A stretch of DNA of 36,321 nt from Acidobacteriota bacterium (lineage in GTDB: Bacteria; Acidobacteriota; Terriglobia; UBA7540). Positions 1 to 7,864 of the stretch are shown here, in pieces (the stretch's first letter is position 1; each line of letters starts with the position of its first letter). The stretch is from contig JAKASG010000026.1 of the NCBI GenBank assembly GCA_021828285.1, positions 1 through 36,321 on the forward strand, read 5' to 3'. The position numbers and the translations under genes were made by a program. The notes beneath the pieces are model-generated. The model was not told where the DNA came from and ran no database searches. It saw nothing but the letters and a program-made list of their open reading frames with translations.

Positions 1-1
1 G

Positions 2-511
2 CCGTCGCAGCCGCACTGCGCGCCCGCGGGAGCGCGTCTGCTGCTGCCCATCCCATGGCGAAACGAGGCGGGATTGAAAGCGGCGCTTGCAGGCCCGCCA
101 GGCGAAAGCGTGGCTTTTGCGCGACTCTTCGAAATGATCAAGGAAGCGGAGAGTTCGGTGCGGCGAAACGGCGAGGATTTCCGCGCCTTTGAGCTTTCCG
201 CGACGTACCTGGAATATCTGTTTTCGCGGGATGCAGCGACTCGCGAGCGCTTTCGGGAAGGCTCGCTTACCCGTGAATCCGCGGCGCGGTGGATTGAAAC
301 CGTCGCCGGGCGCGACCGGCAAATGCTCGGAGAACTCGATGCCGCGTGGAACCAGGGACGGCCGAGTGATTCGGCCGCAAAACTCGGGCCGCTCTTCGAC
401 TTCGGTCCCGGCGATCAATTGCTTTTCACTTTTCGCCAGGCGGCGCAGTTCTCCGCCCAACTTGCAAGCAATCCGGATCGTTTTTATCGCATGATGGCGG
501 GACGTTCGTAA
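2..511 (+). CDS. C-terminal part of an unknown protein (cut by window edge)
   Basis: The frame is open from the left edge to the stop at 509-511, giving at least 169 residues, so the gene very probably begins outside the window. A TTG at 74 could start a 145-residue protein, but no convincing ribosome-binding site precedes it and the frame stays open upstream. The visible part is mainly charged helical sequence (for example FARLFEMIKEAESSVRRNGE), with no membrane segment and no motif I recognise. It ends about 100 bases before trxB on the same strand, so co-transcription is possible. I do not recognise the family and assign no function. Confidence 0.6.
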   Translation, partial: PSQPHCAPAGARLLLPIPWRNEAGLKAALAGPPGESVAFARLFEMIKEAESSVRRNGEDFRAFELSATYLEYLFSRDAATRERFREGSLTRESAARWIETVAGRDRQMLGELDAAWNQGRPSDSAAKLGPLFDFGPGDQLLFTFRQAAQFSAQLASNPDRFYRMMAGRS

Positions 512-569
512 CGCCGGCGCCGCATTTCGCGAACCCGGGCCCCCCGCCGGCAAAGCGCCGCCGCGCGCG

Positions 570-578
570 TGCTAAGAT
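570..578 (+). promoter_or_regulatory. Extended -10 promoter candidate for trxB
   Basis: The string TGCTAAGAT contains a TG one base before a TAAGAT hexamer (four of six consensus bases). No clear -35 is seen. Transcription would start near 585 and leave a leader of about 24 bases before the TTG start at 609. Confidence 0.35.
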
Positions 579-608
579 ATTCGTGCGGGCCTGCGAAGGA
601 GGGTTGCT

Positions 609-1538
609 TTGGACAATACGAGGAATGTGGTGATTATCGGCTCGGGCTGTGCGGGGCTTACGGCCGCGATATATTCAGGCCGCGCAAACTTGAAACCGCT
701 GGTGATTCGCGGGCGAGAAGCGGGCGGCCAGTTGACGCTCACGACGCTGGTCGAAAATTTTCCGGGTTTTCCGAAAGGCGTGCAAGGTCCGGACCTGATC
801 GAGCTGATGCGGCAGCAGGCGGAGGAATTCGGCGCGGAGTTCATGGAAGGCGAAGTCACGAGTGTGGATCTCTCTCGACGGCCTTTTCGCCTCGAAACGG
901 GTGGCGATCCGATTGAAACCCGGACGCTGATTGTCGCTTCGGGCGCCTCGGCGAAAATGCTCGGCCTTGAATCCGAGCGGAAGCTTCTGGGCCACGGCGT
1001 TTCCACCTGCGCGACATGCGACGGCTACTTCTTCCGCGGCAAGGAAGTGGCGGTGGTCGGCGGAGGCGATACGGCGGCGGAAGATGCGCTTTTCCTCACC
1101 CGCTACGCGAACCAGGTGAACGTCATCCACCGCCGCGATCAGTTGCGCGCCTCGAAAATCATGCAAGACCGCCTGCGGCGCAACGCCAAAATCAAATTCG
1201 TCTGGGACTCCGTCGTCTCCGACGTCCTCGACCCGGCGAAAGGTGTGGTTACGGGGATTAAACTTCGGAACCTGAAGACCGGCGAGGAGGCCGTCAAAAA
1301 CTGCAACGGCTTGTTTATCGGCATCGGGCATTCGCCGAACACGGCAATCTTCAAAGGTCAGCTCGAGATGAACGAAACGGGTTATCTCGTGACGCACGAC
1401 GGCTCCAAGACCAATGTCGCGGGCGTTTTCGCCGCGGGCGACGTTCAGGATCACGTCTATCGCCAGGCGGTAACCGCTGCCGGGTCAGGTTGCATGGCTG
1501 CCATGGACGCCGAAAAATTCCTCGAAGCTGGGCATTAA
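609..1538 (+). CDS. trxB: Thioredoxin reductase (NADPH, FAD)
   Basis: 309 residues, the usual length for low-molecular-weight thioredoxin reductase, which passes electrons from NADPH through FAD to thioredoxin in the cytoplasm. The N-terminal FAD-binding loop reads GSGCAG (residues 11-16), the redox pair is C134-A-T-C137 followed by DGYF, the NADPH loop GGGDTA lies near residues 150-155, and a GVFAAGDV motif lies near the C terminus. The TTG start at 609 is chosen because AAGGAGGG ends about six bases upstream. The first loop has Cys where GSGPAG is more usual; this position is not catalytic. The gene may supply reducing power to the split DsbD system at 30795-33002 through thioredoxin, but that is inference. 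Confidence 0.93.
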   Translation: MDNTRNVVIIGSGCAGLTAAIYSGRANLKPLVIRGREAGGQLTLTTLVENFPGFPKGVQGPDLIELMRQQAEEFGAEFMEGEVTSVDLSRRPFRLETGGDPIETRTLIVASGASAKMLGLESERKLLGHGVSTCATCDGYFFRGKEVAVVGGGDTAAEDALFLTRYANQVNVIHRRDQLRASKIMQDRLRRNAKIKFVWDSVVSDVLDPAKGVVTGIKLRNLKTGEEAVKNCNGLFIGIGHSPNTAIFKGQLEMNETGYLVTHDGSKTNVAGVFAAGDVQDHVYRQAVTAAGSGCMAAMDAEKFLEAGH

Positions 1539-1747
1539 CAGGTCGCTCGAAAAAGTCTCATCGCATGTCATTCTGAAACTGTCAGCCGGTGGCAGAAGAA
1601 GCTGCTGTTTTCCGTCTATTGCTGAACGTCCGCAACTTCGCTTCGCCCGGAATGGCCCTGCTTAACGCGTTTTCGAGCAGCCTCCTGAGTTCGCGCTTCC
1701 GTTTGTTGCCGGCCCTCGCGGGCAAACGGGAAACCTGCCCCCGCCTG

Positions 1748-2383
1748 TCAGACCTTGAGCGAAACAGCCAAGCCGTCGCGCAGCGGGACGATGGTGGTGA
1801 AAAGTTTCTGCGAACCGTAAATCAAGCGGTTGAATTCCTGAATCGCGTGCGTTTGCTGGTCGCCTTTCGCTCGCGGCCTTGCGACCCGCCCCGACCAAAG
1901 CACGTTATCGGTGATCAAGAGCCCTCCGCGGCGCAAGCGTGGAAGCGCCAGGCGGAAGGCTTCGGGATATTGGAGTTTGTTCACGTCGTTGAAAATGATG
2001 TCGAACGAACCACGCGACGCGCGAAGCTGCTCGAGCGCATCGCCCAGAAGAAACCTGACACGGCGGTCAAGCCGCGCCCGCTTCAAATAGCTTTTTGCAC
2101 GCTCGAGATTCCGAGGGTCGCTATCCGTATAGAAAACGGTTCCGGCCGGCCCTGCCGCTCGCGCCAGCCAAAGCGTTGAATAACCGATGGCTGAGCCCAT
2201 CTCAAAAATCCGCCGTGCTCCGATGGCTCGCGCCATTTGATAGAGCACGCGGGCGCACGCTGGGCCGACGATCGGAACGTCGTGCTCGCGAGCGTATTCT
2301 TCCATTTCCTTGAGAACCTTGTCGCGCACCGGAAGGAGCGCGTGAATATATTTTTCCGTCACTGGATCCAGAATGTCCTTCAA
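1748..2383 (-). CDS. SAM-dependent O-methyltransferase, COMT-like
   Basis: 211 residues from a TTG start at 2383, chosen because AGAGGAG lies just upstream on this strand; the open frame extends about 85 codons further back without such a site. It has the class I methyltransferase fold: SAM motif EMGSAIGYS (residues 61-69), acidic motif after strand 2 (YTDSDPRN, 85-92), and GDALEQL (114-120). D133 and the pair D159-N160 sit where cation-dependent catechol O-methyltransferase-type enzymes bind their metal. Members methylate hydroxyls on phenolic or other small molecules; the substrate here is unknown. It is divergent from the ketosynthase operon at 2722, so a link to that pathway is possible but unproven. 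Confidence 0.85.
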   Translation of the reverse strand: MKDILDPVTEKYIHALLPVRDKVLKEMEEYAREHDVPIVGPACARVLYQMARAIGARRIFEMGSAIGYSTLWLARAAGPAGTVFYTDSDPRNLERAKSYLKRARLDRRVRFLLGDALEQLRASRGSFDIIFNDVNKLQYPEAFRLALPRLRRGGLLITDNVLWSGRVARPRAKGDQQTHAIQEFNRLIYGSQKLFTTIVPLRDGLAVSLKV

Positions 2384-2721
2384 ATCGTTTCTCCTCTGCC
2401 GAAGATTATGACGCGCACTCCCTGGAAGCCATGCACCGCTCTCGATTAGGAGATTATGCCGCAGGCGCCCGGAAAGCGGGGGAAAATTTGAAGGCGAGCG
2501 CGGATGCCAGGACAGCTCGTTGAATCTGCGGGAAAAAACGCGCAAAATGGCAATGGCATAGCGACGGCCGCAAGAGCTGTACGAATTGCGCCGCGGGGCG
2601 GATGCGGGCAAGTCACCGTTTCCGGAAGCGCCGGTCATCCACGCGTTGATAGGACGGCGCAGCAGACCGGGACGAGGACTGGAGCCGGACCCTTTCAGTG
2701 CTCGCGGGGAGGTCAGACCAT
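2384..2721. other. Intergenic region between divergent genes
   Basis: 338 bases between the methyltransferase start and the ketosynthase start. I see no acyl-carrier-protein gene here: no DSL phosphopantetheine site in any frame. No convincing RNA gene or promoter pair stands out. Short open frames exist, but they lack ribosome-binding sites and family features. The divergent promoters must lie here. Confidence 0.5.
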
Positions 2722-3975
2722 TTGAAACGACGCGCCGCGATTACGGGCATTGGGGCGGTCAGTCCCAATGGAATCGGGCGCGAGGCTTTCTGGAGCGCCA
2801 CGCGCGAAGGCCGAAGCGGTATCCGCAGAATTCAATCCTTCGATCCATCCCCTTATCCTGTTCAGATTGCCGGAGAGATCGCCGGCTTCGAACCCGAGCG
2901 GTACATAGGTGAAAAAGACGCCGCGCACGTGAGCCGCGTGGTGCCACTCGCTTTGGCGGCCGCGGCCGAGGCGATTGAAGACGCCGGCGTCGATCCGGCG
3001 CGGATGCCGCTCGAAGAGCGCCGCCAGGTGGCCGTGCTGCTCGGTTCGGGGGGCGGCGGGCAGGAATTCGTCGAGCGGCAATACGAGCTTTATCGTTCCG
3101 GCCATTTGCATCAGTGCAGCGTTTATACGATTCCTTCCGCCACCATGGGCACGATCGCAAGCGAAATTTCCATGCGCTTCGGGTTTCGCGGCTTCAGCCA
3201 CGTCATCTCGACCGGATGCACTTCTTCGACCGACGCCCTCGGCTACGCGGCGCAGAACATTCAATGGGGCAACGCCGAAATGGTCGTCGCGGGCGGCGCG
3301 GACGCACCCATCGCCCCTCTGATCCTCAAGGGCTTTACACTGATGCGCATCATGACGTCTTCCTGGAATGACGATCCGCCGCGCGGGTCGCGCCCGTTTT
3401 CCGCGGACCGTGACGGCTTCGTGCTGGGCGAAGGCTCGTGGATGTTCGTGGTCGAAGAGTTTGAGCGAGCCCGCGCTCGCGGCGCTCACATTTACGGCGA
3501 GCTGACGGGTTACGCTTCCACATGCGAGGCTTTCCATCGGGTGCGCCTGGAGGAAAGCGGAGAGGAACCGGCGCGCGCCATTACACTCGCGATGGAGCGG
3601 TCCGGCATCGGGCCCGACGAAGTGGATTACGTGAACCTGCACGGCACTTCGACCGTCCTTAACGACCGCATTGAAACGCGGGCGCTCAAGCGGGCGCTCG
3701 GCCGGCGGGCCTACAGCGTGCCGACTTCGGCGCTGAAGTCCATCATCGGCCATCCGCAGGGCGCTTGCGGCGCGGCAAGTGTCGCCGCCACGCTGCTCTC
3801 GATGCGCGACAACGTCCTGCCGCCCACGCTGAATCTCGACGTGCCCGACCCCGAGTGCGACCTCGATTACGTGCCTCACCGGGCGCGCCATGCCGAAATT
3901 GTGCATGCGGTCTGCAATTGCATCGCTTTCGGATCGAAAAACTCCGCGCTGGTTGTTTCGCGCGCGGCGGATTGA
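2722..3975 (+). CDS. Beta-ketoacyl-ACP synthase, FabF-like (KAS II type)
   Basis: 417 residues from TTG at 2722, nine bases after GGGGAGGT; an in-frame GTG at 2698 is less well placed. The catalytic set of a decarboxylating condensing enzyme is complete: nucleophile C166 (GCTSSTD), H307 (HGTSTVLND), K339 and H344 (SALKSIIGHPQGACG). These match FabF C163/H303/K335/H340 in order and spacing. The enzyme condenses an acyl-thioester with malonyl-ACP. The next genes are a methyltransferase (12-base gap) and an FAD reductase (4-base overlap), with no fabD, fabG or acpP beside it. Housekeeping fatty acid synthesis is therefore unlikely; a dedicated secondary-metabolite or special-lipid pathway is more plausible. 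The product cannot be read from sequence. Confidence 0.9.
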   Translation: MKRRAAITGIGAVSPNGIGREAFWSATREGRSGIRRIQSFDPSPYPVQIAGEIAGFEPERYIGEKDAAHVSRVVPLALAAAAEAIEDAGVDPARMPLEERRQVAVLLGSGGGGQEFVERQYELYRSGHLHQCSVYTIPSATMGTIASEISMRFGFRGFSHVISTGCTSSTDALGYAAQNIQWGNAEMVVAGGADAPIAPLILKGFTLMRIMTSSWNDDPPRGSRPFSADRDGFVLGEGSWMFVVEEFERARARGAHIYGELTGYASTCEAFHRVRLEESGEEPARAITLAMERSGIGPDEVDYVNLHGTSTVLNDRIETRALKRALGRRAYSVPTSALKSIIGHPQGACGAASVAATLLSMRDNVLPPTLNLDVPDPECDLDYVPHRARHAEIVHAVCNCIAFGSKNSALVVSRAAD

Positions 3976-3987
3976 GGAAGGGATTGA

Positions 3988-4689
3988 ATGCGCCGCGTCC
4001 GTCAAGACGAGCTCCTCGATGACGATTTGGGGACGCCGCAGGAAATCGCCGATGGATTCAACGATTTGTGGTGGATCAACCGCAACCTCGGCGGCATCGC
4101 GAGCACCCTCAAGCTGTTCGAGCGGGCCACCTCGCGAATCGGCGCGGCAGGCATTCGAGTCCTTGAAGTAGCTGCGGGCGACGGACGCATGGCGGCGTGG
4201 CTTGAAGACGCGCTCGAACGCCGAGGGATTCACGCGGAATTTACTTTGCTCGACCGGCGCCTGAGCCATCTTGCCCTCGGGCGCGCCGCGCTGAAAAAGA
4301 ACGGCCGGCTTGTGGGCGATGCTCTGGCGCTGCCGTTCCGCGAGGAAAGCTTCGACCTCGTTTTTTGCAATCTTTTTCTCCACCATCTTTCGGATGAACA
4401 GACAAAATGTTTGCTTCAGCAGGCGCGGAGCGTTGCGCGGCGCGCCGTCCTCATCAACGACCTCGAGCGAAATTTCTGGTCTTACGCATTTATCCGCCTG
4501 GCCTCGCCCTTCGCGCGCAGCCGCCTGACGCGGCACGATGGGCCGGCGAGCGTGCGCCAGGCGTACACGAGGCGCGAACTCGCGGCGCTCGCGTCGGCTT
4601 CGGGGTTCGGCCACGTTGAGCTAGTTCCTCTTCCGGGACTTCGCATGGGCCTGATCGGCTGGAAGCAGCCGGTGAACGGCGGATCATGA
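3988..4689 (+). CDS. Class I SAM methyltransferase, UbiE-like
   Basis: 233 residues, ATG start preceded by GAGGAAGGG at a normal distance. SAM motif I is VLEVAAGDGR (58-67), an acidic strand follows (TLLDRRLSH), then GDALALPF (110-117) and FCNLFLHHL (126-134). This pattern is seen in methyltransferases acting on quinones and polyketides. The C-terminal third contains a hydrophobic stretch (WSYAFIRLASPFA) that may contact a lipid-like substrate. It sits 12 bases after the ketosynthase stop, and its own stop overlaps the next start (ATGA), so the three are translationally linked. It probably methylates the ketosynthase product or an intermediate; substrate and methylation site are unknown. Confidence 0.85.
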   Translation: MRRVRQDELLDDDLGTPQEIADGFNDLWWINRNLGGIASTLKLFERATSRIGAAGIRVLEVAAGDGRMAAWLEDALERRGIHAEFTLLDRRLSHLALGRAALKKNGRLVGDALALPFREESFDLVFCNLFLHHLSDEQTKCLLQQARSVARRAVLINDLERNFWSYAFIRLASPFARSRLTRHDGPASVRQAYTRRELAALASASGFGHVELVPLPGLRMGLIGWKQPVNGGS

Positions 4690-5834
4690 AGGACATCGCA
4701 ATCATCGGCGGAGGGCCCGCGGGCGCGGCGGCGGCCATCGAAGCGCGAAAGCTTGGGCTCGGCGTCGTCCTCTTCGAGCGCGAACGCTTCCCACGCGGCA
4801 AAGTCTGCGGCGAATTTCTTTCTGTCGAATCGCTGCCGCTTCTCGAAGAGCATATTCCCGAAGTGCTCGCAAGGGGCGCTGTGATCGATCGAGCCGAGTT
4901 CATTGGGCGGAGTGGAGAATCGCATGCGTTCAGCCTGCCGCGCCCGGCGCGAGGACTTTCGCGCGCGGCGATGGATGAAGCGCTTTGGCAGGCTGCGGGA
5001 AGGGAAGGCTGCGAATTGCGCGAAGGCGTAGGCGTTCGGCGCGCGCAAAAGCAGGCCGTGACGGCGCGCGGCGAGCGGCATTGGATTCTCGAGACGCATG
5101 CGGGCGAGCGCGTCGCCGCCAGGTCGTTGATTGTCGCCTGCGGCCGCTGGTGGGCGCTCGAAGGAATTCCTTCGCCGGCCGCGCAAGTGAAAAGCGCCGG
5201 CGCGGGAGAATGGATGGGCGTGAAAGCGCACTTCCGCGGCGTGGCCGGACGCAGCGCCGTCGAGATGTATTATTTTCGCGGCGGCTATTGCGGCCTTGCG
5301 CCGATCGAGAACGGGCTGTACAACGCCTGCTGCCTCGTTCATCGGGGCCGCGCGGGCGGGCGGCGCGTTGCCGGCTTTTGCGAGTGGATCGGAAGCGTGG
5401 GAAGGCATTCCGCGCTCGACGAAAGGCTTCGTGGCGCCGCGCAGGAAGGGAAGACGTTAACGACCGCTCCGGTGCGGCTCGCGAGGCGAGCATCGGAATT
5501 GGACGGGGCGCTTGTGGCCGGCGATGCGGCAGGTTTTCTCGATCCCTTCACGGGCGATGGCATTGCGATGGCGCTCCGGAGCGGCGGGCTCGCAGCGCGC
5601 ACGGTTGCCGCGTCCCTCAGGCAGAACGAAATGCGCGGCAATGCCGGGGAAATGGACCAGAGCGGGTACGGCGAGGCTTTCGCTCGCGCCTCAGCGCGAA
5701 GTTACGGCATTGCCGGGATTCTGCGCGCGCTGGTTTGCGCTCCTGAGGGCGTCCAGCACGCGGCCGCGGCAGCCTTGCCGTGGCTCGGCGTTCGCTTATT
5801 CAACGGAACGCGTTGGAGAGGTTCCGAACTATGA
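4686..5834 (+). CDS. FAD-dependent oxidoreductase, geranylgeranyl-reductase-like
   Basis: 382 residues starting at the ATG that overlaps the previous stop. It has an N-terminal Rossmann FAD loop GGGPAGAAAA (8-17), a RGKVCGEFLS segment typical of the geranylgeranyl reductase/PHBH-fold group, and the second FAD motif GDAAGFLDPFTGDGI in the C-terminal half. The family reduces isoprenoid double bonds or hydroxylates and halogenates aromatic or polyketide compounds. The CGEFLS segment and the absence of a halogenase-type WxWxIP motif favour a reductase or monooxygenase. Third gene of the ketosynthase operon; the next gene begins 25 bases later on the same strand. It likely tailors the ketosynthase/methyltransferase product. 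Confidence 0.85.
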   Translation: MKDIAIIGGGPAGAAAAIEARKLGLGVVLFERERFPRGKVCGEFLSVESLPLLEEHIPEVLARGAVIDRAEFIGRSGESHAFSLPRPARGLSRAAMDEALWQAAGREGCELREGVGVRRAQKQAVTARGERHWILETHAGERVAARSLIVACGRWWALEGIPSPAAQVKSAGAGEWMGVKAHFRGVAGRSAVEMYYFRGGYCGLAPIENGLYNACCLVHRGRAGGRRVAGFCEWIGSVGRHSALDERLRGAAQEGKTLTTAPVRLARRASELDGALVAGDAAGFLDPFTGDGIAMALRSGGLAARTVAASLRQNEMRGNAGEMDQSGYGEAFARASARSYGIAGILRALVCAPEGVQHAAAAALPWLGVRLFNGTRWRGSEL

Positions 5835-5859
5835 AACTGAAATTCGAGCGGGAGGAATC

Positions 5860-6237
5860 ATGAAAATTTCGAGCAAGGTTCTTATGGCTACTTTAGCGGT
5901 TTCCCTCTTGCCGGCGATGGCCTGCGCGCAGGGACAGGAGAAACCGCCGGTCAAAGTGATTCACATGACCGCTCAGCGCTATAAATTCACGCCGAACGTC
6001 ATCACTGCAATTCAAGGCCAGCGCGTGCGGATCATTATCACGGCCCTCGACCGCAAGCACGGCTTCAAACTCGCCGCTTACCATATCAATCAGGTGCTCC
6101 TCAAAGGCGATCCCGCCACCATCGAATTCACCGCGGCCAAGGCGGGAACGTTCACCTTCCGATGCTCCGTCTTCTGCGGCATGGGACACCTGAGAATGAA
6201 AGGAAAGCTGATCGTCAAACCCGCGAAGAAGCCGTAG
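5860..6237 (+). CDS. Secreted single-domain CuA-type cupredoxin
   Basis: 125 residues from ATG at 5860, directly after GGGAGGAATC; a longer frame from 5512 overlaps the FAD gene and is not the real start. A signal peptide (about residues 1-23, cleaved near ACA-QG) sends it to the periplasm. The remainder is one cupredoxin domain with H67, then C102-SVF-C106-GMG-H110-LR-M113. This is the C-x3-C-x3-H-x2-M loop plus upstream His that binds the dinuclear CuA centre in cytochrome oxidase subunit II and nitrous-oxide reductase. No membrane anchor or partner subunit is nearby, so it is likely a stand-alone electron carrier or copper-handling protein. It lies 25 bases behind the FAD gene and could be co-transcribed with it. 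Confidence 0.85.
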   Translation: MKISSKVLMATLAVSLLPAMACAQGQEKPPVKVIHMTAQRYKFTPNVITAIQGQRVRIIITALDRKHGFKLAAYHINQVLLKGDPATIEFTAAKAGTFTFRCSVFCGMGHLRMKGKLIVKPAKKP

Positions 6238-6291
6238 GCAGGGTGGTCGGCGCGGCGCGGACTGGCGTACCCGGGCGGGCCAAAAAAAGAC

Positions 6292-6319
6292 TTGACAAGC
6301 GCGGGGGGGGGGGTAGGCT
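6292..6319 (+). promoter_or_regulatory. Promoter with 11-G spacer tract
   Basis: A perfect TTGACA (6292-6297) is separated by 16 bases from TAGGCT (6314-6319). Eleven of the spacer bases are an unbroken G run (6303-6313) touching the -10. The ribosome-binding site and ATG of the cysteine-rich protein follow at 6341. A one-base gain in the tract would give the optimal 17-base spacer, so the promoter could switch by slipped-strand mispairing. Confidence 0.55.
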
Positions 6320-6340
6320 TGGGCGCAGGGAGGGTGACGC

Positions 6341-6751
6341 ATGAAAACGTTAAGCTTCGGAGCTGCCGCGTGCCTGGCGGCCCTGTCCATTGCACCACGC
6401 GTCGCGCGGGCAAACGGCCATTGCTTTTGCGTATATCCGGGCTACGAGACGGTAATGTGCTGTGGTGCACAGACGAGCATCGAAGTTTGTAACGGGCCGG
6501 CAGATAGCTGCGAATACTGTGATGGCTATGCGAAAATCCGTTTCTGCTGTGGGGCGAACTACGACGTAGCGGGCGCAGGAGGGCCCTGCGGGGCGTCGCC
6601 CACGTCGGCATGCTCCGCGAGGACTCCTAAGGGCGGGTTCCCCGCGACCGTGGCTGGTGCTGGGTCCGTGCCGCGCAGGAAGGCGGTTTCGGCGTCCAAG
6701 GGAAGCGCCCGTGGCGGGTTATCTGCAGTGCGCGCGAAGGCTCGGGACTAG
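6341..6751 (+). CDS. Cysteine-rich secreted protein, unknown family
   Basis: 136 residues, ATG nine bases after GGGAGGG. An N-terminal signal peptide (about 1-24, ending VARA-NG) is followed by a compact region with eleven cysteines, including CFC, two CC pairs and SCEYC (roughly residues 27-90). A basic, Ser/Ala/Gly-rich tail without cysteine comes last. The even spread of Cys and aromatic residues suggests a disulfide-stabilised extracellular domain. Eleven is an odd number, so one may be free or bridge to another chain. I do not recognise the family. It follows the G-tract promoter and precedes another secreted protein by 24 bases, suggesting a two-gene unit. Confidence 0.7.
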   Translation: MKTLSFGAAACLAALSIAPRVARANGHCFCVYPGYETVMCCGAQTSIEVCNGPADSCEYCDGYAKIRFCCGANYDVAGAGGPCGASPTSACSARTPKGGFPATVAGAGSVPRRKAVSASKGSARGGLSAVRAKARD

Positions 6752-6775
6752 CCAGAGCACGCAAGGGAGGCCGGC

Positions 6776-7831
6776 ATGAAGATCCGTGGAGCGAGGCTTA
6801 GGGTGACTGTGTGTGCGGTGCTCGCGACGCTTGGCACGGGGACCGCTCTGCGGGGGCAGGCGCCCGAGCTGCGGGCCACCAAGACCGTCCCCATCGCAGG
6901 CATGGGCCCAGTCGCGCTTCTCAACGACGTGAAGTGCGACGCGAACGGCGATCTGTACTTCAGGGTTATGCCGCCGAACAACCCGGACCCGCTCCGCGCA
7001 CCCGTCGTGGAAGTCTCGCCCAGCGGAAAGCGGAAGGCCGTTTTCAGCCTCGCGAGCGTGACCGATAACCCGGCGGTGCAGAAGGGTGACATCGCCGACT
7101 TTGCCGTGACCCAATTTGGGGAAGTCGTCTTGCTGGTAAGCACCCGCGCCTCAAAAGGGGGGAAAGGCAAAAATTACCTGGTGGACTTCAACGACGACGG
7201 CTCCTACGGGGACCTCACCAAGCTGCCGAGCGACTTATGGCCGTTGAAGTTTGTAATGTTCCCCGATAGTGAATCCCTCATCTCCGGGATGATGATGGGG
7301 CAGGGCGGCGAGGCGGGGCGGGCTTCCCTGGCCGTGTTTGACGCCCAGGGGAGATTCGCCAAAGAAGTTGAGGTTGCGTCCTTCAAGAAGCTCTCATGGA
7401 GCGGGGGCAGCTTCGATGGGGCTGCGACCGCGATCAAGCCGCTCTCGCTTGGCCTCGCGGTGCTCGGCGATGACGGCGATGCCTACCTCCTGCCCCGGAC
7501 GGCCAAGCCCTCGGTGATGGTCATAGCCCCATCGGGCTCCGTGGTCCGGACGATCTCTTTGGACGTCCCCGGTCCCGGATTCAAAGCGGGCGCGCTTCGC
7601 GTCGCGGGCGGAATGCTCGCCGTCAAGTTTTACAGGCACGGGCCCGGCAAAGGCTCGCCTGACGTTAACGTTTACCAAGTGTACGACTCGTCCAGCGGGA
7701 AGCTCCTCGCAGCCTACGGGACGCCTCCTGAGTTTGGCACCGCGCTCGGGTGCTTCTCGCCGCCCGACTCCTTTTCGTTCCTCTCACAGAGAGCGGGCCA
7801 AGAGGTGCTTGTCCACGCGTCGCCTCATTGA
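6776..7831 (+). CDS. Secreted propeller-like protein of unknown function
   Basis: 351 residues; AGGGAGGCC lies just before the ATG. It has a signal peptide (about 1-28). The body alternates short beta strands with repeats such as VKCDANGDLYFRV, VEVSPSGKRKAVF, LAVFDAQGRFAKE and VMVIAPSGSVVRT. This recurring strand-turn-strand pattern with Asp/Gly turns resembles NHL or 6-bladed beta-propeller proteins. No catalytic motif is visible. It is 24 bases downstream of the cysteine-rich protein and is probably transcribed with it. A binding or scaffold role outside the cytoplasm is the most that can be inferred. Confidence 0.72.
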   Translation: MKIRGARLRVTVCAVLATLGTGTALRGQAPELRATKTVPIAGMGPVALLNDVKCDANGDLYFRVMPPNNPDPLRAPVVEVSPSGKRKAVFSLASVTDNPAVQKGDIADFAVTQFGEVVLLVSTRASKGGKGKNYLVDFNDDGSYGDLTKLPSDLWPLKFVMFPDSESLISGMMMGQGGEAGRASLAVFDAQGRFAKEVEVASFKKLSWSGGSFDGAATAIKPLSLGLAVLGDDGDAYLLPRTAKPSVMVIAPSGSVVRTISLDVPGPGFKAGALRVAGGMLAVKFYRHGPGKGSPDVNVYQVYDSSSGKLLAAYGTPPEFGTALGCFSPPDSFSFLSQRAGQEVLVHASPH

Positions 7832-7864
7832 GCCAGAGTCCGCGCCGCCTGCCCACACGCGCCG

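Noticed and set aside
609-1538. Cys in the FAD loop (GSGCAG) of thioredoxin reductase as a new redox centre
   Set aside because: The position is a variable one in the loop and the normal CATC pair is intact, so a special role is not supported.
1589-2179. 196-codon open frame on the plus strand opposite the O-methyltransferase
   Set aside because: It is antisense to a gene with clear family motifs, has no ribosome-binding site and no recognisable domain.
2504-2725. 73-codon frame upstream of the ketosynthase, considered as a missing acyl carrier protein
   Set aside because: No DSL attachment motif, wrong composition, and it overlaps the ketosynthase start.
2713-4614. 633-codon open frame on the minus strand opposite the ketosynthase and methyltransferase
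   Set aside because: A high-GC shadow frame: the opposite strand has complete catalytic motifs and linked starts, while this one shows no family features.
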